Part shown: positions 1-7,986 of the stretch, piece after piece | Layout: each line of letters opens with the position of its first letter | Position numbering within the stretch: the stretch's first letter is position 1 | From: an uncultured Shewanella sp. | Lineage (GTDB): Bacteria > Pseudomonadota > Gammaproteobacteria > Enterobacterales > Shewanellaceae | DNA length: 64,000 nucleotides | Assembly (NCBI RefSeq): GCF_947501225.1 | Contig: NZ_CANMUW010000006.1 | Location: 270,049-334,048 of the forward strand | Direction of reading: 5' to 3' | Position numbers and translations under genes: made by a program | Notes under the pieces: generated by a model | The model's input: only the letters and a program-made list of their open reading frames with translations | Database searches by the model: none | Told to the model about the DNA's origin: nothing

Positions 1-142
1 GATGACCAATCCTGAGGAGAGCAGCAGCGAGCAGGTCGAGTTTATCGAGAAGTGCCTGGCATACACAGGCGTGCAGTTTATCAAGCTCGATAGAGAGAAA
101 CAGTGCGATGAGGCCCTGATCAGAAACGCGCTTGCCGCATAG
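1..142 (+). CDS. C-terminal end of an unidentified protein (partial)
   Basis: The reading frame starting at base 2 is open to a TAG at 140-142 and gives 46 residues ending in LIRNALAA. The 5' end lies outside the window unless the ATG at base 2 is the true start, which is unlikely because no ribosome site can be seen. The residues are charged and soluble with two cysteines. I do not recognise the family. It sits 84 bases upstream of the cytochrome gene on the same strand and could belong to the same respiratory gene cluster. Confidence 0.5.
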   Translation, partial: MTNPEESSSEQVEFIEKCLAYTGVQFIKLDREKQCDEALIRNALAA

Positions 143-149
143 CCGCTAA

Positions 150-177
150 TGGCACCAAGCGATTCAGTTTGGTGCCA
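150..177 (+). terminator. Hairpin after the truncated first gene
   Basis: A perfect 9-bp inverted repeat (TGGCACCAA / TTGGTGCCA) with a 10-base loop lies 8 bases after the stop codon. There is no clean T-run directly behind it, only a weak ATTTTT some 15 bases further on. It may be an inefficient terminator or an mRNA-stabilising stem between the first gene and the cytochrome gene. Confidence 0.4.
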
Positions 178-226
178 CTCTCCAGCCAATATTTTTAGCA
201 TTCATCTGTCGATGTAAGGACGAGTC

Positions 227-727
227 ATGTCCAGATTATCCCGCTATTGGTCACTGTCTCCTGCAATTGAGTTGCTATCACTCCTGTTGCCATCAATCAT
301 CTGCTTAGCCATGACGGGAGTGTCAGGTTACGCCGCTGCTCAGCCAGGTGAGTCTTTGACCATAAATCAAAACACCTGCATGAAATGCCATAAACGTAAC
401 GGCACCATGTTTGGCCTCCATGGCAATAACGCACTGGCGATAGAGTGTCAGAGCTGTCATGGAGAACGAGGCAAGCACCCCAGAAAGGGCTCGATAATAC
501 GAAGTTTTTCACATGATAGCGCAACCCCTGTCGGTGAGCAGACCACAGCCTGTCTCGATTGTCATGATCATGAGGCCTTAGCCCTGGCCGACTGGACCCA
601 TAATGTTCATGCCGACAAGGTTAACTGTGCCAGCTGTCATCAACTGCATGTGGAATATGACCCCATGCTGACTAACACGCCTCAGGAGCGCAGCCAGCTC
701 TGCCGCGGGTGTCATCTGGTTAAATAA
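227..727 (+). CDS. nrfB: NrfB-like pentahaem cytochrome c
   Basis: A 166-residue exported cytochrome with five CXXCH haem-attachment motifs (CMKCH, CQSCH, CLDCH, CASCH, CRGCH) spread from about residue 50 to the C-terminus. An N-terminal hydrophobic stretch ending near GYAAAQ looks like a Sec signal peptide. Five haems, size and an immediately following NrfC/NrfD pair match the NrfB family, which passes electrons from the quinol-oxidising NrfCD module to a periplasmic multihaem reductase. The last haem motif is only a few residues from the end, so the protein is complete. No nrfA is visible, so the terminal reductase may be encoded upstream or elsewhere; a Sir-type (sulfite) or other electron-transfer role is possible. 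Confidence 0.75.
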   Translation: MSRLSRYWSLSPAIELLSLLLPSIICLAMTGVSGYAAAQPGESLTINQNTCMKCHKRNGTMFGLHGNNALAIECQSCHGERGKHPRKGSIIRSFSHDSATPVGEQTTACLDCHDHEALALADWTHNVHADKVNCASCHQLHVEYDPMLTNTPQERSQLCRGCHLVK

Positions 728-741
728 GGGGAGTATCAAAG

Positions 742-1437
742 ATGGATATCTCAAAAAGACATTTTCTTACCGGATGCGGCACGCTGATCGCGGGATTTTC
801 TATCTACTCGGTAGCCAGAGAGCTTGCAGAGTCTGAGACCGCAGCCTCAGTCGATCAGACTAAAACCATCAAGTATGCCATGGTGCATGATGAGAACCTC
901 TGCATCGGCTGTAACGCCTGTGAGCAGGCTTGCCGGCAGGTAAACCATGTTCCCGATGGGGTTTCCCGGGTGGTGATCAATCGCAGCGGTCCATATGGAG
1001 AGTACCCGAATCAGAGTTACCGCTTCAGTCGTAAATCTTGTCGGCACTGTGAAGATGCGCCCTGTGTGAAGGTGTGCCCGACGGGTGCAGCTTACATAGA
1101 TCCCGATACCGGGATTGTCGATGTCAACCCGGATAGGTGTGTCGGCTGCCAGTATTGCATTGCGGCTTGTCCCTATCAGGTGCGGTTTATTAACCCCGAG
1201 ACCCGAACGGCAGACAAGTGTGACTTTTGCAAAGAGACGCAGCTAAAGCAGGGCAAACTACCTGCTTGCGTCGAGGCGTGTCCGACCAATGCCCTGGTGT
1301 TTGGCAATATCAGAGACCCTGAGTCCGAGCTGGTTAAGACGTTAAAGTCGAAACCTACGTATCGCGCCAAAACAGATTTAGGCACACACCCTAAGTTGTT
1401 CCATGTATCGACTATTGATGGGGAGATAGTGTTATGA
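742..1437 (+). CDS. nrfC: NrfC-like 4Fe-4S electron-transfer protein
   Basis: A 231-residue iron-sulfur protein with four cysteine clusters arranged as in NrfC/PsrB/DmsB: CIGCNACEQAC, CRHCEDAPCVKVCP, CVGCQYCIAACP and CDFCK...CVEACP. The N-terminus (SKRHFLTG followed by a hydrophobic run) resembles a Tat signal with KR instead of RR, fitting export of a folded cofactor protein. It should carry electrons between the membrane quinol subunit and a periplasmic cytochrome. A GGGGAG-type ribosome site precedes the ATG 14 bases after the cytochrome stop, and its last codons overlap the next gene by 4 bases (ATGA), so the three genes form one operon. Confidence 0.8.
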   Translation: MDISKRHFLTGCGTLIAGFSIYSVARELAESETAASVDQTKTIKYAMVHDENLCIGCNACEQACRQVNHVPDGVSRVVINRSGPYGEYPNQSYRFSRKSCRHCEDAPCVKVCPTGAAYIDPDTGIVDVNPDRCVGCQYCIAACPYQVRFINPETRTADKCDFCKETQLKQGKLPACVEACPTNALVFGNIRDPESELVKTLKSKPTYRAKTDLGTHPKLFHVSTIDGEIVL

Positions 1438-2384
1438 GTGCATTTCATTTCGACGGATTAGTCTGGCATTGGCCGATCGCAATCTACCTGTTTCTGGCCG
1501 GTTTGTCGGCAGGGGCAGTTTTTTTCGGCATCTTGCTGAAGCATTTTAAGCTGGGGAAGAAGGCCTATCAGTCACGTTTTATTCAGGCGGCGGCTCTGAT
1601 AGCACCCGTGACGGTTTGTGCCGGCTTAGGCATCTTAGTTATCGATCTGACTAAGCCCTTCGACTTTTGGAAGATCCTGGTTTTCTATAACTCCACCTCC
1701 GTGATGTCCATGGGCGTGCTGGTTTTGATGCTCTATCAGCTAATGTTGTTTGCCTGGATCGGCACCTTATTCGCAACCCCCGTGGTGCAGTGGTGCGAGG
1801 GGCGGGAGGGACACTGGCACCTGCTGCAAAGGGGCTTGATCAAGTTGCAGCAGTGGGAAGATGTGATAACGGGAATACTGCTGATACTCTCCCTGTCGCT
1901 GGGGGCTTACACCGGCTTCCTGCTGTCAGCCCTGATCGGCTTCCCGCTGCTCAATAACCCGGTATTACCTGTCCTGTTTCTGGTTTCGGGTCTCACCTCC
2001 GGCGCGGCGGCGACGCTATTGGTTGGTGTGCTGCTCAAGGGCAACCCCAATGGCACCGAGGTGCGCTTCATTCACGGAATTGAGATCCCCATGATACTCA
2101 TCGAGATGGCGGTACTCTTTACCTTCTTCGCGGGACTCATCCTCTCTGGCGGACAGAGTCAGGTGGCGGCGTTTAATGCGCTGGGCGAAGGTTTCTGGGG
2201 CTGGATATTCTGGGGGGGCGTGGTTGGTCTGGGTTTGACCCTGCCATTGGCGTTTAACCTGTGGATGAAGGTCTCGGCCGACAGAAAGTTTGCCTATGTC
2301 GCGGTGACAGCAAGCTTCAGTTTAGTGGGGGTATTACTGCTGCGTAACTTTATTCTCTATACCGGCCAGATGACGGGGACTTAG
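1434..2384 (+). CDS. nrfD: NrfD-family quinol-oxidising membrane subunit
   Basis: A 316-residue polytopic membrane protein with about eight hydrophobic helices, matching the NrfD/PsrC family in length and in its early helix LFLAGLSAGAVFFG. Such proteins oxidise menaquinol or ubiquinol and pass electrons to the NrfC-type Fe-S protein. The start codon overlaps the nrfC stop (ATGA), implying translational coupling. No terminator is obvious in the 200 bases after it; that gap (2385-2584) contains nothing I recognise. Confidence 0.8.
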   Translation: MSAFHFDGLVWHWPIAIYLFLAGLSAGAVFFGILLKHFKLGKKAYQSRFIQAAALIAPVTVCAGLGILVIDLTKPFDFWKILVFYNSTSVMSMGVLVLMLYQLMLFAWIGTLFATPVVQWCEGREGHWHLLQRGLIKLQQWEDVITGILLILSLSLGAYTGFLLSALIGFPLLNNPVLPVLFLVSGLTSGAAATLLVGVLLKGNPNGTEVRFIHGIEIPMILIEMAVLFTFFAGLILSGGQSQVAAFNALGEGFWGWIFWGGVVGLGLTLPLAFNLWMKVSADRKFAYVAVTASFSLVGVLLLRNFILYTGQMTGT

Positions 2385-2593
2385 TTAAAGAGTTGGTAAA
2401 AGAGTTAGTTAATGAGTCAATGGCAACGCTTTAGATATTTATGGTTTCTCAGAGGAGGTGAGGAGAGAGTTTTCCCTTGCCTCTGTTTTTGTAAACGTCT
2501 CTATCATCTCATTAATCTATTCATGTAAACCTCTTTGCGTATTTTTCATACTCAGGTAATATCGAACCAAGAAGCTAATCAAGGATGATAAGT

Positions 2594-3379
2594 ATGAAAT
2601 TTCTCAATAGATCTCCCCTCTATGTTCGCACGCAATATTCCCGTCACAGACAGTCACAGAGCTCTGCGTCAGCCCCGTTTAAAACGACTCGTTTCTCAGC
2701 ATCGGTAATTGCCGCCTCCGCATCAGTTATCACAGCCGCCATTACCGCTGCTGTCATTACTGTTTACCTGTTTCCCCCTGCGGCTCATGGGTTAATTCTG
2801 GATGATTTTCTCGACGACAGTGACAGTGGCTCACAGGTTAAACATACACTCCCTATCTTCAGTCAGGAGCTTAGCTTTAACCTGTCCGGAGAGTGGAGGT
2901 TGGCGTTTAATCAGCAGCAAGCAGGAATGTACGCTGCCGAGTTTGTGCCATCAGATCAACAGTTAAGCTCCTGGTCTTCGCTGTTCTGTGTGCAGGGCTT
3001 TGAGGGCTTGAGTGATAATATTGAGCCCGAAGCGTTTATCGATTCGCTGGCAACGGCCTATGCAGAGACCTGTGAGGGGGAAGTTATCTATAACAAGCTG
3101 GGTGAGAGTGAAGTCGATGGCCTGGAGGGCTTCAGTGCCATTTTAGCTTGCACCCGCATGCCCGATACCCATAGGGCGACCCGTTATACCGCTACCGGCA
3201 TAACTTCGGTTCCGCAGGGGGAGATAGGCCATTACACCGCCATCTCCGGGGTGGATGACCTTTATCTCCTGCATCAATCCAGGCGTGGCGAACTATTCAG
3301 TGCAGATGACCCGCCTATGGAGTGGTTAAAGCAGAACAATGTTATGTCGGCTATCTCCCCTGTGAGACTCAGTCGCTGA
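2594..3379 (+). CDS. Exported protein of unknown function
   Basis: About 261 residues. I prefer the ATG at 2594 because AAGGA at 2581-2585 is 8 bases upstream of it but overlaps the alternative ATG at 2585. An N-terminal basic and serine-rich stretch of about 35 residues precedes a hydrophobic segment ending near AAHGL, which looks like a long signal peptide or membrane anchor. The rest is soluble, with an acidic patch and three cysteines (in LFCVQ, ETCEG and LACTR). I do not recognise the family. It lies between the nrf-like operon and the btuB leader, on the same strand as both, without a clear link to either. Confidence 0.6.
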   Translation: MKFLNRSPLYVRTQYSRHRQSQSSASAPFKTTRFSASVIAASASVITAAITAAVITVYLFPPAAHGLILDDFLDDSDSGSQVKHTLPIFSQELSFNLSGEWRLAFNQQQAGMYAAEFVPSDQQLSSWSSLFCVQGFEGLSDNIEPEAFIDSLATAYAETCEGEVIYNKLGESEVDGLEGFSAILACTRMPDTHRATRYTATGITSVPQGEIGHYTAISGVDDLYLLHQSRRGELFSADDPPMEWLKQNNVMSAISPVRLSR

Positions 3380-3423
3380 TGGATGATAGCGACGGCCGGG
3401 AAAGGGGGGTTATTCGTAAATAT

Positions 3424-3453
3424 TAGACATTTATACGTATAGACGTCTATAAT
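3424..3453 (+). promoter_or_regulatory. Predicted sigma-70 promoter of the btuB leader
   Basis: TAGACA at 3424-3429 (one mismatch to TTGACA) and a perfect TATAAT at 3448-3453 are separated by 18 bases. Transcription from here would begin near 3460 and give a leader of about 410 nucleotides containing the cobalamin riboswitch before the btuB start. The spacer is filled by MetJ-like boxes, described separately. Confidence 0.55.
3425..3448 (+). promoter_or_regulatory. Tandem MetJ-like boxes in the btuB promoter
   Basis: Three adjacent 8-mers, AGACATTT, ATACGTAT and AGACGTCT, match the MetJ consensus AGACGTCT at 6/8, 6/8 and 8/8 positions. MetJ binds tandem 8-bp met boxes cooperatively, and these occupy the spacer between the predicted -35 and -10, an ideal place for repression by MetJ with S-adenosylmethionine. 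A similar tandem array precedes metE at 8977-9000. Confidence 0.55.
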
Positions 3454-3529
3454 GCGGCCAATCGTGAGCCGGCTGTTTATCCGGAGACGTGTGAGCATAG
3501 ATCGATAATACCATCTATGCTGTCAATCT

Positions 3530-3745
3530 TTTGTGGTGCCCGTTCTCTTAACGTTAAGCGCGTGAACAGAGATGGGATAATCGGGAAGCCTGTGAAAATC
3601 TGGCACTGCCCCCGCAACGGTGAAAGGTGAAAGTGAGGTGCGCCTGGCCATTCTTGATGTAATGGCAGGGTGTTAAAAAAATCTCAACTTGCTCGGAAAG
3701 GCTGCTTGGCCCTACCGAATAGCCTCAGTCCGGAGACCGGCCCAT
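3530..3745 (+). promoter_or_regulatory. Cobalamin (B12) riboswitch
   Basis: The leader contains the hallmark cobalamin-riboswitch blocks in order: a GGTGCC start, GGGAAGCCTGTGAAAATC near 3583, the B12 box CTGCCCCCGCAACGGTGA at 3605-3622, and AGTCCGGAGACCGGCC near 3727. It ends about 125 bases upstream of the btuB start, so cobalamin probably represses translation or transcription of btuB by the usual pseudoknot mechanism. The variable arm between the B12 box and the 3' block is long. Confidence 0.93.
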
Positions 3746-3869
3746 TAGATGATTTTGAGATTTCGGCGGGCAGATCTCGAGATGCGATAGGGTGATTGAG
3801 TTCGGTGAACTGAACTCGTCCTCGTCGTGACATTTTTGCCCCGTTTTCCTTTCAGGAGTTAAAGGTAAA

Positions 3870-5879
3870 ATGGGTACTCAAGCTAGACCATCAAACAAAT
3901 TATCAACATTAGCCACTCTCATCGGTGGTGCCTTGGCGTTGTCGTCTGCATCAGCGTTGACTTTCGCGGCCGACTCATCAAAAACTGATATCGGCGTTAC
4001 TGACACTGTGGATGAGGTGATAACCGTCATCGGTCGCAGTGAAAACACACCCCTCAACATCGCTTCCAATGTCAACATCATCGATGCGGCCGCTATCGAG
4101 ATGAGCGGCGCGACGACACTGACCGAAGTGCTGCGTGGCCAGAGTGGCATACAGATCGCAGACTCAAACTCGGGCGCCGTGTTTGCCATGCGCGGTTTTT
4201 CTGCCAGCCAGGCGGCTAACAATACCTTGATTTTGGTCGATGGCCGTCGATTGAATAATATCGATATCGCGGCGCCAAGCATCGATGCTATCCCACTCAA
4301 TCAGATAGAACGCGTAGAAATATTGTCGGGCAGTGCCGGTGTGCTTTATGGCGATCAGGCGGTGGGCGGTGTGATTAATATCATCACCAAGGCGCCCGAC
4401 AGCGCAGGCGGTGGTATCCAGCTTTCAGGCGGCAGTTTCGACACCTATGAAGGCAAAGGTGATATCTCCGGTGCCATCAGCGATAACTGGCGCTACTACG
4501 CAGCGGCCAGCTATAACCAGGGCGATAACTATCGTGACCACAACGCCAATAAGACCTCGTCAATATTAGGTCGCCTGCAGTACGCCGACGGCCCACAGGA
4601 GTTTTTCGTCGAGGCCAGCTACTACGATAACGATCGTGAGTTAGCCGGGGCGCTGACTGAGGAGCAGATAAAGGAAGATCCGCGTCAATCGAATGCGACA
4701 AAGCCGGGGGCATTTGACAGCTATATGCACGAGATGACTACGGCTGCCCGTAGTGGATATCAATACCAAATTAACGATGAGTGGTCACTGGGCGCCGATC
4801 TTAATTACTCTGAGACCCTGATAACAGGGCTTAATGATTGGGGTACATCGAGAAGGGACACACGTTCCCTGTTAGAGTTTACCCCTAAGGCCGTGGCTAA
4901 TATCGTGACCGAAAAGGGTGAGCTGAATATCGTCACAGGTATCGACCTGAGCCGCGGCGAGTCTGAGTTCAGCAGTGGTCGTGGTAATGTTCAGAAACTC
5001 GCCAGTGCCTTCGTGCAAGCGACGGTACCACTATCGAAGAGTCTCAGTTATGTGGTGGGCGGACGCTATGCGGAAGTGACAGATGAACTGGTTGATCCTG
5101 CATCATACCCCAATGGTGTCGAGTTAGATCAAGATGCTCACGCCTTCGAGCTGGGATTGAACTATCGCCCGAGTCTCTCCCACAGGTTCTATCTGCGCGC
5201 CGACGATAATTTCCGCTTCGCCAAGGTCGACGAGCAGGCTTATACACCTGCGAGTGTCGTAGGCCTCAAGCCCCAGACGGGACGCTCCTATGAAGCGGGC
5301 TGGGACTGGACACCCGAGTCACACACAGTTCGCTTGAGTGCCTACCGTTTAGATCTTGAAGATGAGATCGTCTTCGACCCGAGTGCCGAAACGCCGGCGG
5401 GTGGGAGCTTTCCCGGGGCCAATGTGAATGCCGATGCGTCACGCCGCTACGGTGTGAGTGCCGATTGGGATTGGCAGTTGACGGATAAGGTACAACTGGG
5501 CGCCGAGTATAACTATATCGATGCCGAGTTTACCGAAGGGCTTAACGAGGGTAAGCAGCTCTCCTGGGTCGCCGAGCATACGGGCCGTGGCTACTTGAGT
5601 CTCGATGCCAACGAGCATTGGCAGGTGTTCAGCGAACTGGTCTATACCGGAGAGCGTTTCATCGAGGGGGATAACGGCAATGCCGACCCTAAGCTGGACG
5701 CATACTGGCTAACCAACCTGGCGGTTAACTACAGTCGCGATGCCTGGCTTGCCAGCCTGCGCGTCGATAACCTGTTCGATGAGCAGTATGTCAGCGCCGG
5801 TTACTATAGTAGCTGGGGTAACGGCTATTACGCGGGGACCGGACGTGCCCTGCGCCTGACGGCCAGCTATCGTTTTTAA
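3870..5879 (+). CDS. btuB: BtuB-type TonB-dependent vitamin B12 receptor
   Basis: A 669-residue outer-membrane receptor. It has a signal peptide (ALSSASALTFA), a TonB box-like DEVITVIGR soon after cleavage, a plug domain with GVLYGDQAVGGVINIITK at about residues 150-170, a long beta-barrel and the C-terminal aromatic ending SYRF. The upstream cobalamin riboswitch makes corrinoid uptake the likely role, although it is slightly longer than E. coli BtuB (614). A TTCAGGAGTTAAAGG ribosome site precedes the ATG. A strong terminator follows at 5972. No btuCDF genes are in the window. Confidence 0.87.
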   Translation: MGTQARPSNKLSTLATLIGGALALSSASALTFAADSSKTDIGVTDTVDEVITVIGRSENTPLNIASNVNIIDAAAIEMSGATTLTEVLRGQSGIQIADSNSGAVFAMRGFSASQAANNTLILVDGRRLNNIDIAAPSIDAIPLNQIERVEILSGSAGVLYGDQAVGGVINIITKAPDSAGGGIQLSGGSFDTYEGKGDISGAISDNWRYYAAASYNQGDNYRDHNANKTSSILGRLQYADGPQEFFVEASYYDNDRELAGALTEEQIKEDPRQSNATKPGAFDSYMHEMTTAARSGYQYQINDEWSLGADLNYSETLITGLNDWGTSRRDTRSLLEFTPKAVANIVTEKGELNIVTGIDLSRGESEFSSGRGNVQKLASAFVQATVPLSKSLSYVVGGRYAEVTDELVDPASYPNGVELDQDAHAFELGLNYRPSLSHRFYLRADDNFRFAKVDEQAYTPASVVGLKPQTGRSYEAGWDWTPESHTVRLSAYRLDLEDEIVFDPSAETPAGGSFPGANVNADASRRYGVSADWDWQLTDKVQLGAEYNYIDAEFTEGLNEGKQLSWVAEHTGRGYLSLDANEHWQVFSELVYTGERFIEGDNGNADPKLDAYWLTNLAVNYSRDAWLASLRVDNLFDEQYVSAGYYSSWGNGYYAGTGRALRLTASYRF

Positions 5880-5886
5880 TAAGGAA

Positions 5887-5921
5887 GTTGTAAGTTATAA
5901 GTCATAAGCGGTAAGTGAAGT
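5887..5921 (+). repeat. 7-bp periodic tract after btuB
   Basis: Five in-phase heptamers (GTTGTAA, GTTATAA, GTCATAA, GCGGTAA, GTGAAGT) follow the btuB stop directly. On the minus strand they read CTTANNN, the same motif seen in several other 3' regions of this window. Confidence 0.65.
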
Positions 5922-5971
5922 CACAAGCCTGATAACTTATTCTCAGGACGGGACAGGCCGTGAAAGATTGA

Positions 5972-5997
5972 AGCCAGACCTTAGGTCTGGCTTTTTT
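5972..5997 (+). terminator. Rho-independent terminator of btuB
   Basis: Stem AGCCAGAC / GTCTGGCT around a short CTTAG loop, followed by a T-run. It lies about 95 bases after the btuB stop. Confidence 0.85.
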
Positions 5998-6012
5998 ATG
6001 TGCTAGATTTGA

Positions 6013-6153
6013 GCTACGGGCTACGAGATAACTGCTTCTCGCTTTTCGTCGCTCGCGACTCGATGCTCGAAACTTTCTTCGCTCTATCCTTAACTTAAAA
6101 CTTAAAACTTAAAACTTAAAACTTACAGTTTACAGCTTAAAACTTACAGCTAA
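6013..6153 (+). repeat. Long degenerate heptamer tract
   Basis: About 20 consecutive heptamers keep one phase for 140 bases. They change gradually from GCTACGG and GCTACGA through GCTTCTC, GCTTTTC, GTCGCTC, GCGACTC and GATGCTC to AAAACTT (four perfect copies) and CAGCTTA. The tract ends just before the ribosome site of the GDSL gene. I saw no open frame explaining it. Confidence 0.7.
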
Positions 6154-6170
6154 TGCTCACAGGAGAGGAG

Positions 6171-6776
6171 ATGAAATCTGTATCAGCCATATTACTCCCG
6201 ATAGCTTTAGTGCTGCTATCGGCCTGCTCCGGCCCTAAGCTTGAGCCCCTTGCAGTTGATGCCGAGATATGGGCGTTCGGGGATAGTCTGACCTATGGCA
6301 AGGGGGCGCCACAGGGGCAGGATTATCCGGCGGTGTTGGCAAAGCTTTCACACAGGCGGGTGATCAATGAAGGGGTCTCGGGGGAGACCACCACACAGGG
6401 GCTGGAGCGGTTAACACACCTGTTAGAGTATGACTCTCCGGAGCTGCTTATCTTGATGGAGGGCGGAAATGATTTTCTGCGTAACCATGATACCGGCCTG
6501 ACTAAGGCTAATCTGGCGCAGATGATAGAGCTGGCACAGAGTCGAGCGATTCCTGTGGTGCTGGTGGGGGTACCGGAAAAAGGTATCTTTCTCTCTCCTG
6601 CAGAACTCTATAGTGAGCTGGCTGAAACCTATGGGGTGATCTTCATAGAGGATGAGTTAACGGACCTTTTGAAAACCCCTTCGATGAAGTCGGATACGAT
6701 TCACCTCAATGCTGCAGGTTACAGGGCGTTAGCCGAAGTGATACATCGCCGTCTTATTGAGGTCGAGGCCCTTTAA
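6171..6776 (+). CDS. GDSL/SGNH-family esterase lipoprotein (TesA-like)
   Basis: The ATG at 6171 is chosen because AGGAGAGG precedes it and the resulting N-terminus is a lipoprotein signal ending LLSAC. The 201-residue product has the SGNH blocks in order: GDSLTYGKGAP with the nucleophile serine, GGNDFL with the block-III asparagine, and DTIHLNAAGY with the catalytic Asp-His pair. It resembles TesA/arylesterase enzymes hydrolysing acyl esters or thioesters, here predicted to be membrane-anchored. It has no close operon partner: the next gene starts 354 bases later. Confidence 0.82.
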   Translation: MKSVSAILLPIALVLLSACSGPKLEPLAVDAEIWAFGDSLTYGKGAPQGQDYPAVLAKLSHRRVINEGVSGETTTQGLERLTHLLEYDSPELLILMEGGNDFLRNHDTGLTKANLAQMIELAQSRAIPVVLVGVPEKGIFLSPAELYSELAETYGVIFIEDELTDLLKTPSMKSDTIHLNAAGYRALAEVIHRRLIEVEAL

Positions 6777-7130
6777 ACAAAATGGGGGCTTTACCGGGAG
6801 AGAGGAGCGGTCTGCTCTCTTCACTTGTCTGTGTATCAGAGCCGTTACATGCCGATGAGAATCGTTTCCAGGCATATTATTCATTGCTCCTAGGATTATG
6901 GCGATTAAATGACCATACTTTAGGAGGTGGGGGTTTTACATTGGCTTATCGGCCCTTTTTTATCGGCCTGATGGAGTGATATAATTCGTGTTATCTGACA
7001 TAAGGCAGATAAATCGAGTTAAAGTATTCATTTAGGCGAAATCAACTTGACCATGATAGCCCTTTTGTGGGTAAATTCCCCGATAACAAATGGTGACGTG
7101 CCATCATAAAAAGTAGGTAAAAAAGTTCTC
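6777..7130 (+). other. Intergenic region without a convincing gene
   Basis: One short open frame (6782-6979) lacks a ribosome site and protein-like composition, so I do not call it. A possible weak promoter (TTGACC near 7048 followed by TAAATT) lies upstream of the HDOD gene. Nothing else is recognised. Confidence 0.4.
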
Positions 7131-7859
7131 ATGACAGATCTTGAGCATCAAGTATTCACTCAAGTACGTGCAATTATCAGTAACGAAGAGCAGGTAATTG
7201 GTCGCCGGGGTATTTTGATCCCGTTAAAGAAAGCCATTATTGCCGATGGTGATATTCGTAATGTCATCGATATTGTGTCATCAGATCCCGCTTTAGCGGC
7301 CCATATGCTATGGCGTAGTCAGACAGCCTCGTGTGTCAGCAGCAAGTCATCAAAGAATCGTTCTCTTAAAGATGCGCTGGTTAGACTGGGGCAGGTCAAT
7401 ATCTATCGTTATGCCTTCACTTTCTATCTTAAAGAGCGACTCGATGAGTTGCCTCAGCCTTATAAGAAGTTGGTGTACGGCTATTGGGCGCTGACCGAGA
7501 GTATCGCTACCGATGCCGTCGATAGTTTGCATATGATGGAAGGGGTGGATATCAATCCCGATGAGGTGCAGACCTTAGCCCTGTTCAGTGTATTTGGTGA
7601 GATTATCGCCCTGACCGCATTCGCCTATCTGAATGCTGAATCGGAAGAGTCTTTCCCTTTGAGTATCATAAAATCACTCATCGACAATCAGAAGCAGACA
7701 TTAACCATAGAGGCGTTCGAATCTCTGGGGTTAGATGAGGAGCTTAAAGATGAGTTTATGATTGCTCATAACCTGCGACAGACTCGCGACCCCAACTCTC
7801 CAGGCCTGGTGCTTCGCCGCGTCTTATCGATGAGAAATCAACTGCTTAAGCCTTTGTAG
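7131..7859 (+). CDS. HDOD-domain protein
   Basis: A 242-residue soluble protein resembling the HDOD domain, a non-catalytic HD-related signalling fold. An N-terminal helix pair with IPLKKAI is followed by a segment DIVSSDPALAAHMLWRSQTA and ALVRLGQVNIYRYAF, which matches the typical HDOD pattern (second messenger or stress signalling; molecular role unknown). It is a single-gene unit ended by a terminator at 7902. The N-terminal RRGILIPL may be a short partner-binding stretch, though this is a guess. Confidence 0.7.
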   Translation: MTDLEHQVFTQVRAIISNEEQVIGRRGILIPLKKAIIADGDIRNVIDIVSSDPALAAHMLWRSQTASCVSSKSSKNRSLKDALVRLGQVNIYRYAFTFYLKERLDELPQPYKKLVYGYWALTESIATDAVDSLHMMEGVDINPDEVQTLALFSVFGEIIALTAFAYLNAESEESFPLSIIKSLIDNQKQTLTIEAFESLGLDEELKDEFMIAHNLRQTRDPNSPGLVLRRVLSMRNQLLKPL

Positions 7860-7864
7860 ATAAA

Positions 7865-7906
7865 GTTATAAGCTGTAAGTTTAGAGCGATAAGTAAAAGA
7901 TAAGCG
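7865..7906 (+). repeat. Heptamer tract, first arm
   Basis: In-phase heptamers GTTATAA, GCTGTAA, GTTTAGA, GCGATAA, GTAAAAG, ATAAGCG follow the HDOD stop. They run into the terminator stem and are mirrored by the CTTACCG tract at 7945. Confidence 0.6.
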
Positions 7907-7935
7907 AGTGTTTAACTTTAGACTCTCGCTTTTTT
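7902..7935 (+). terminator. Terminator between HDOD gene and metR
   Basis: AAGCGAG at 7902-7908 pairs with CTCGCTT at 7925-7931, followed by TTTTT. It serves the plus-strand HDOD gene. Confidence 0.7.
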
Positions 7936-7944
7936 GTTAACCTA

Positions 7945-7980
7945 CTTACCGCTTACCGCTTACCGCTTACCGCTTATCGC
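7945..7980 (+). repeat. Heptamer tract CTTACCG
   Basis: Four perfect copies of CTTACCG then one CTTATCG, ending a few bases from the metR stop. Opposite orientation to the tract at 7865-7906, so the pair forms inverted arms around the terminator. Confidence 0.75.
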
Positions 7981-7986
7981 TTCTTT

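Noticed and set aside
6782-6979. Open frame of 65 codons after the GDSL gene
   Set aside because: No ribosome site and no recognisable domain or composition; it looks like chance.
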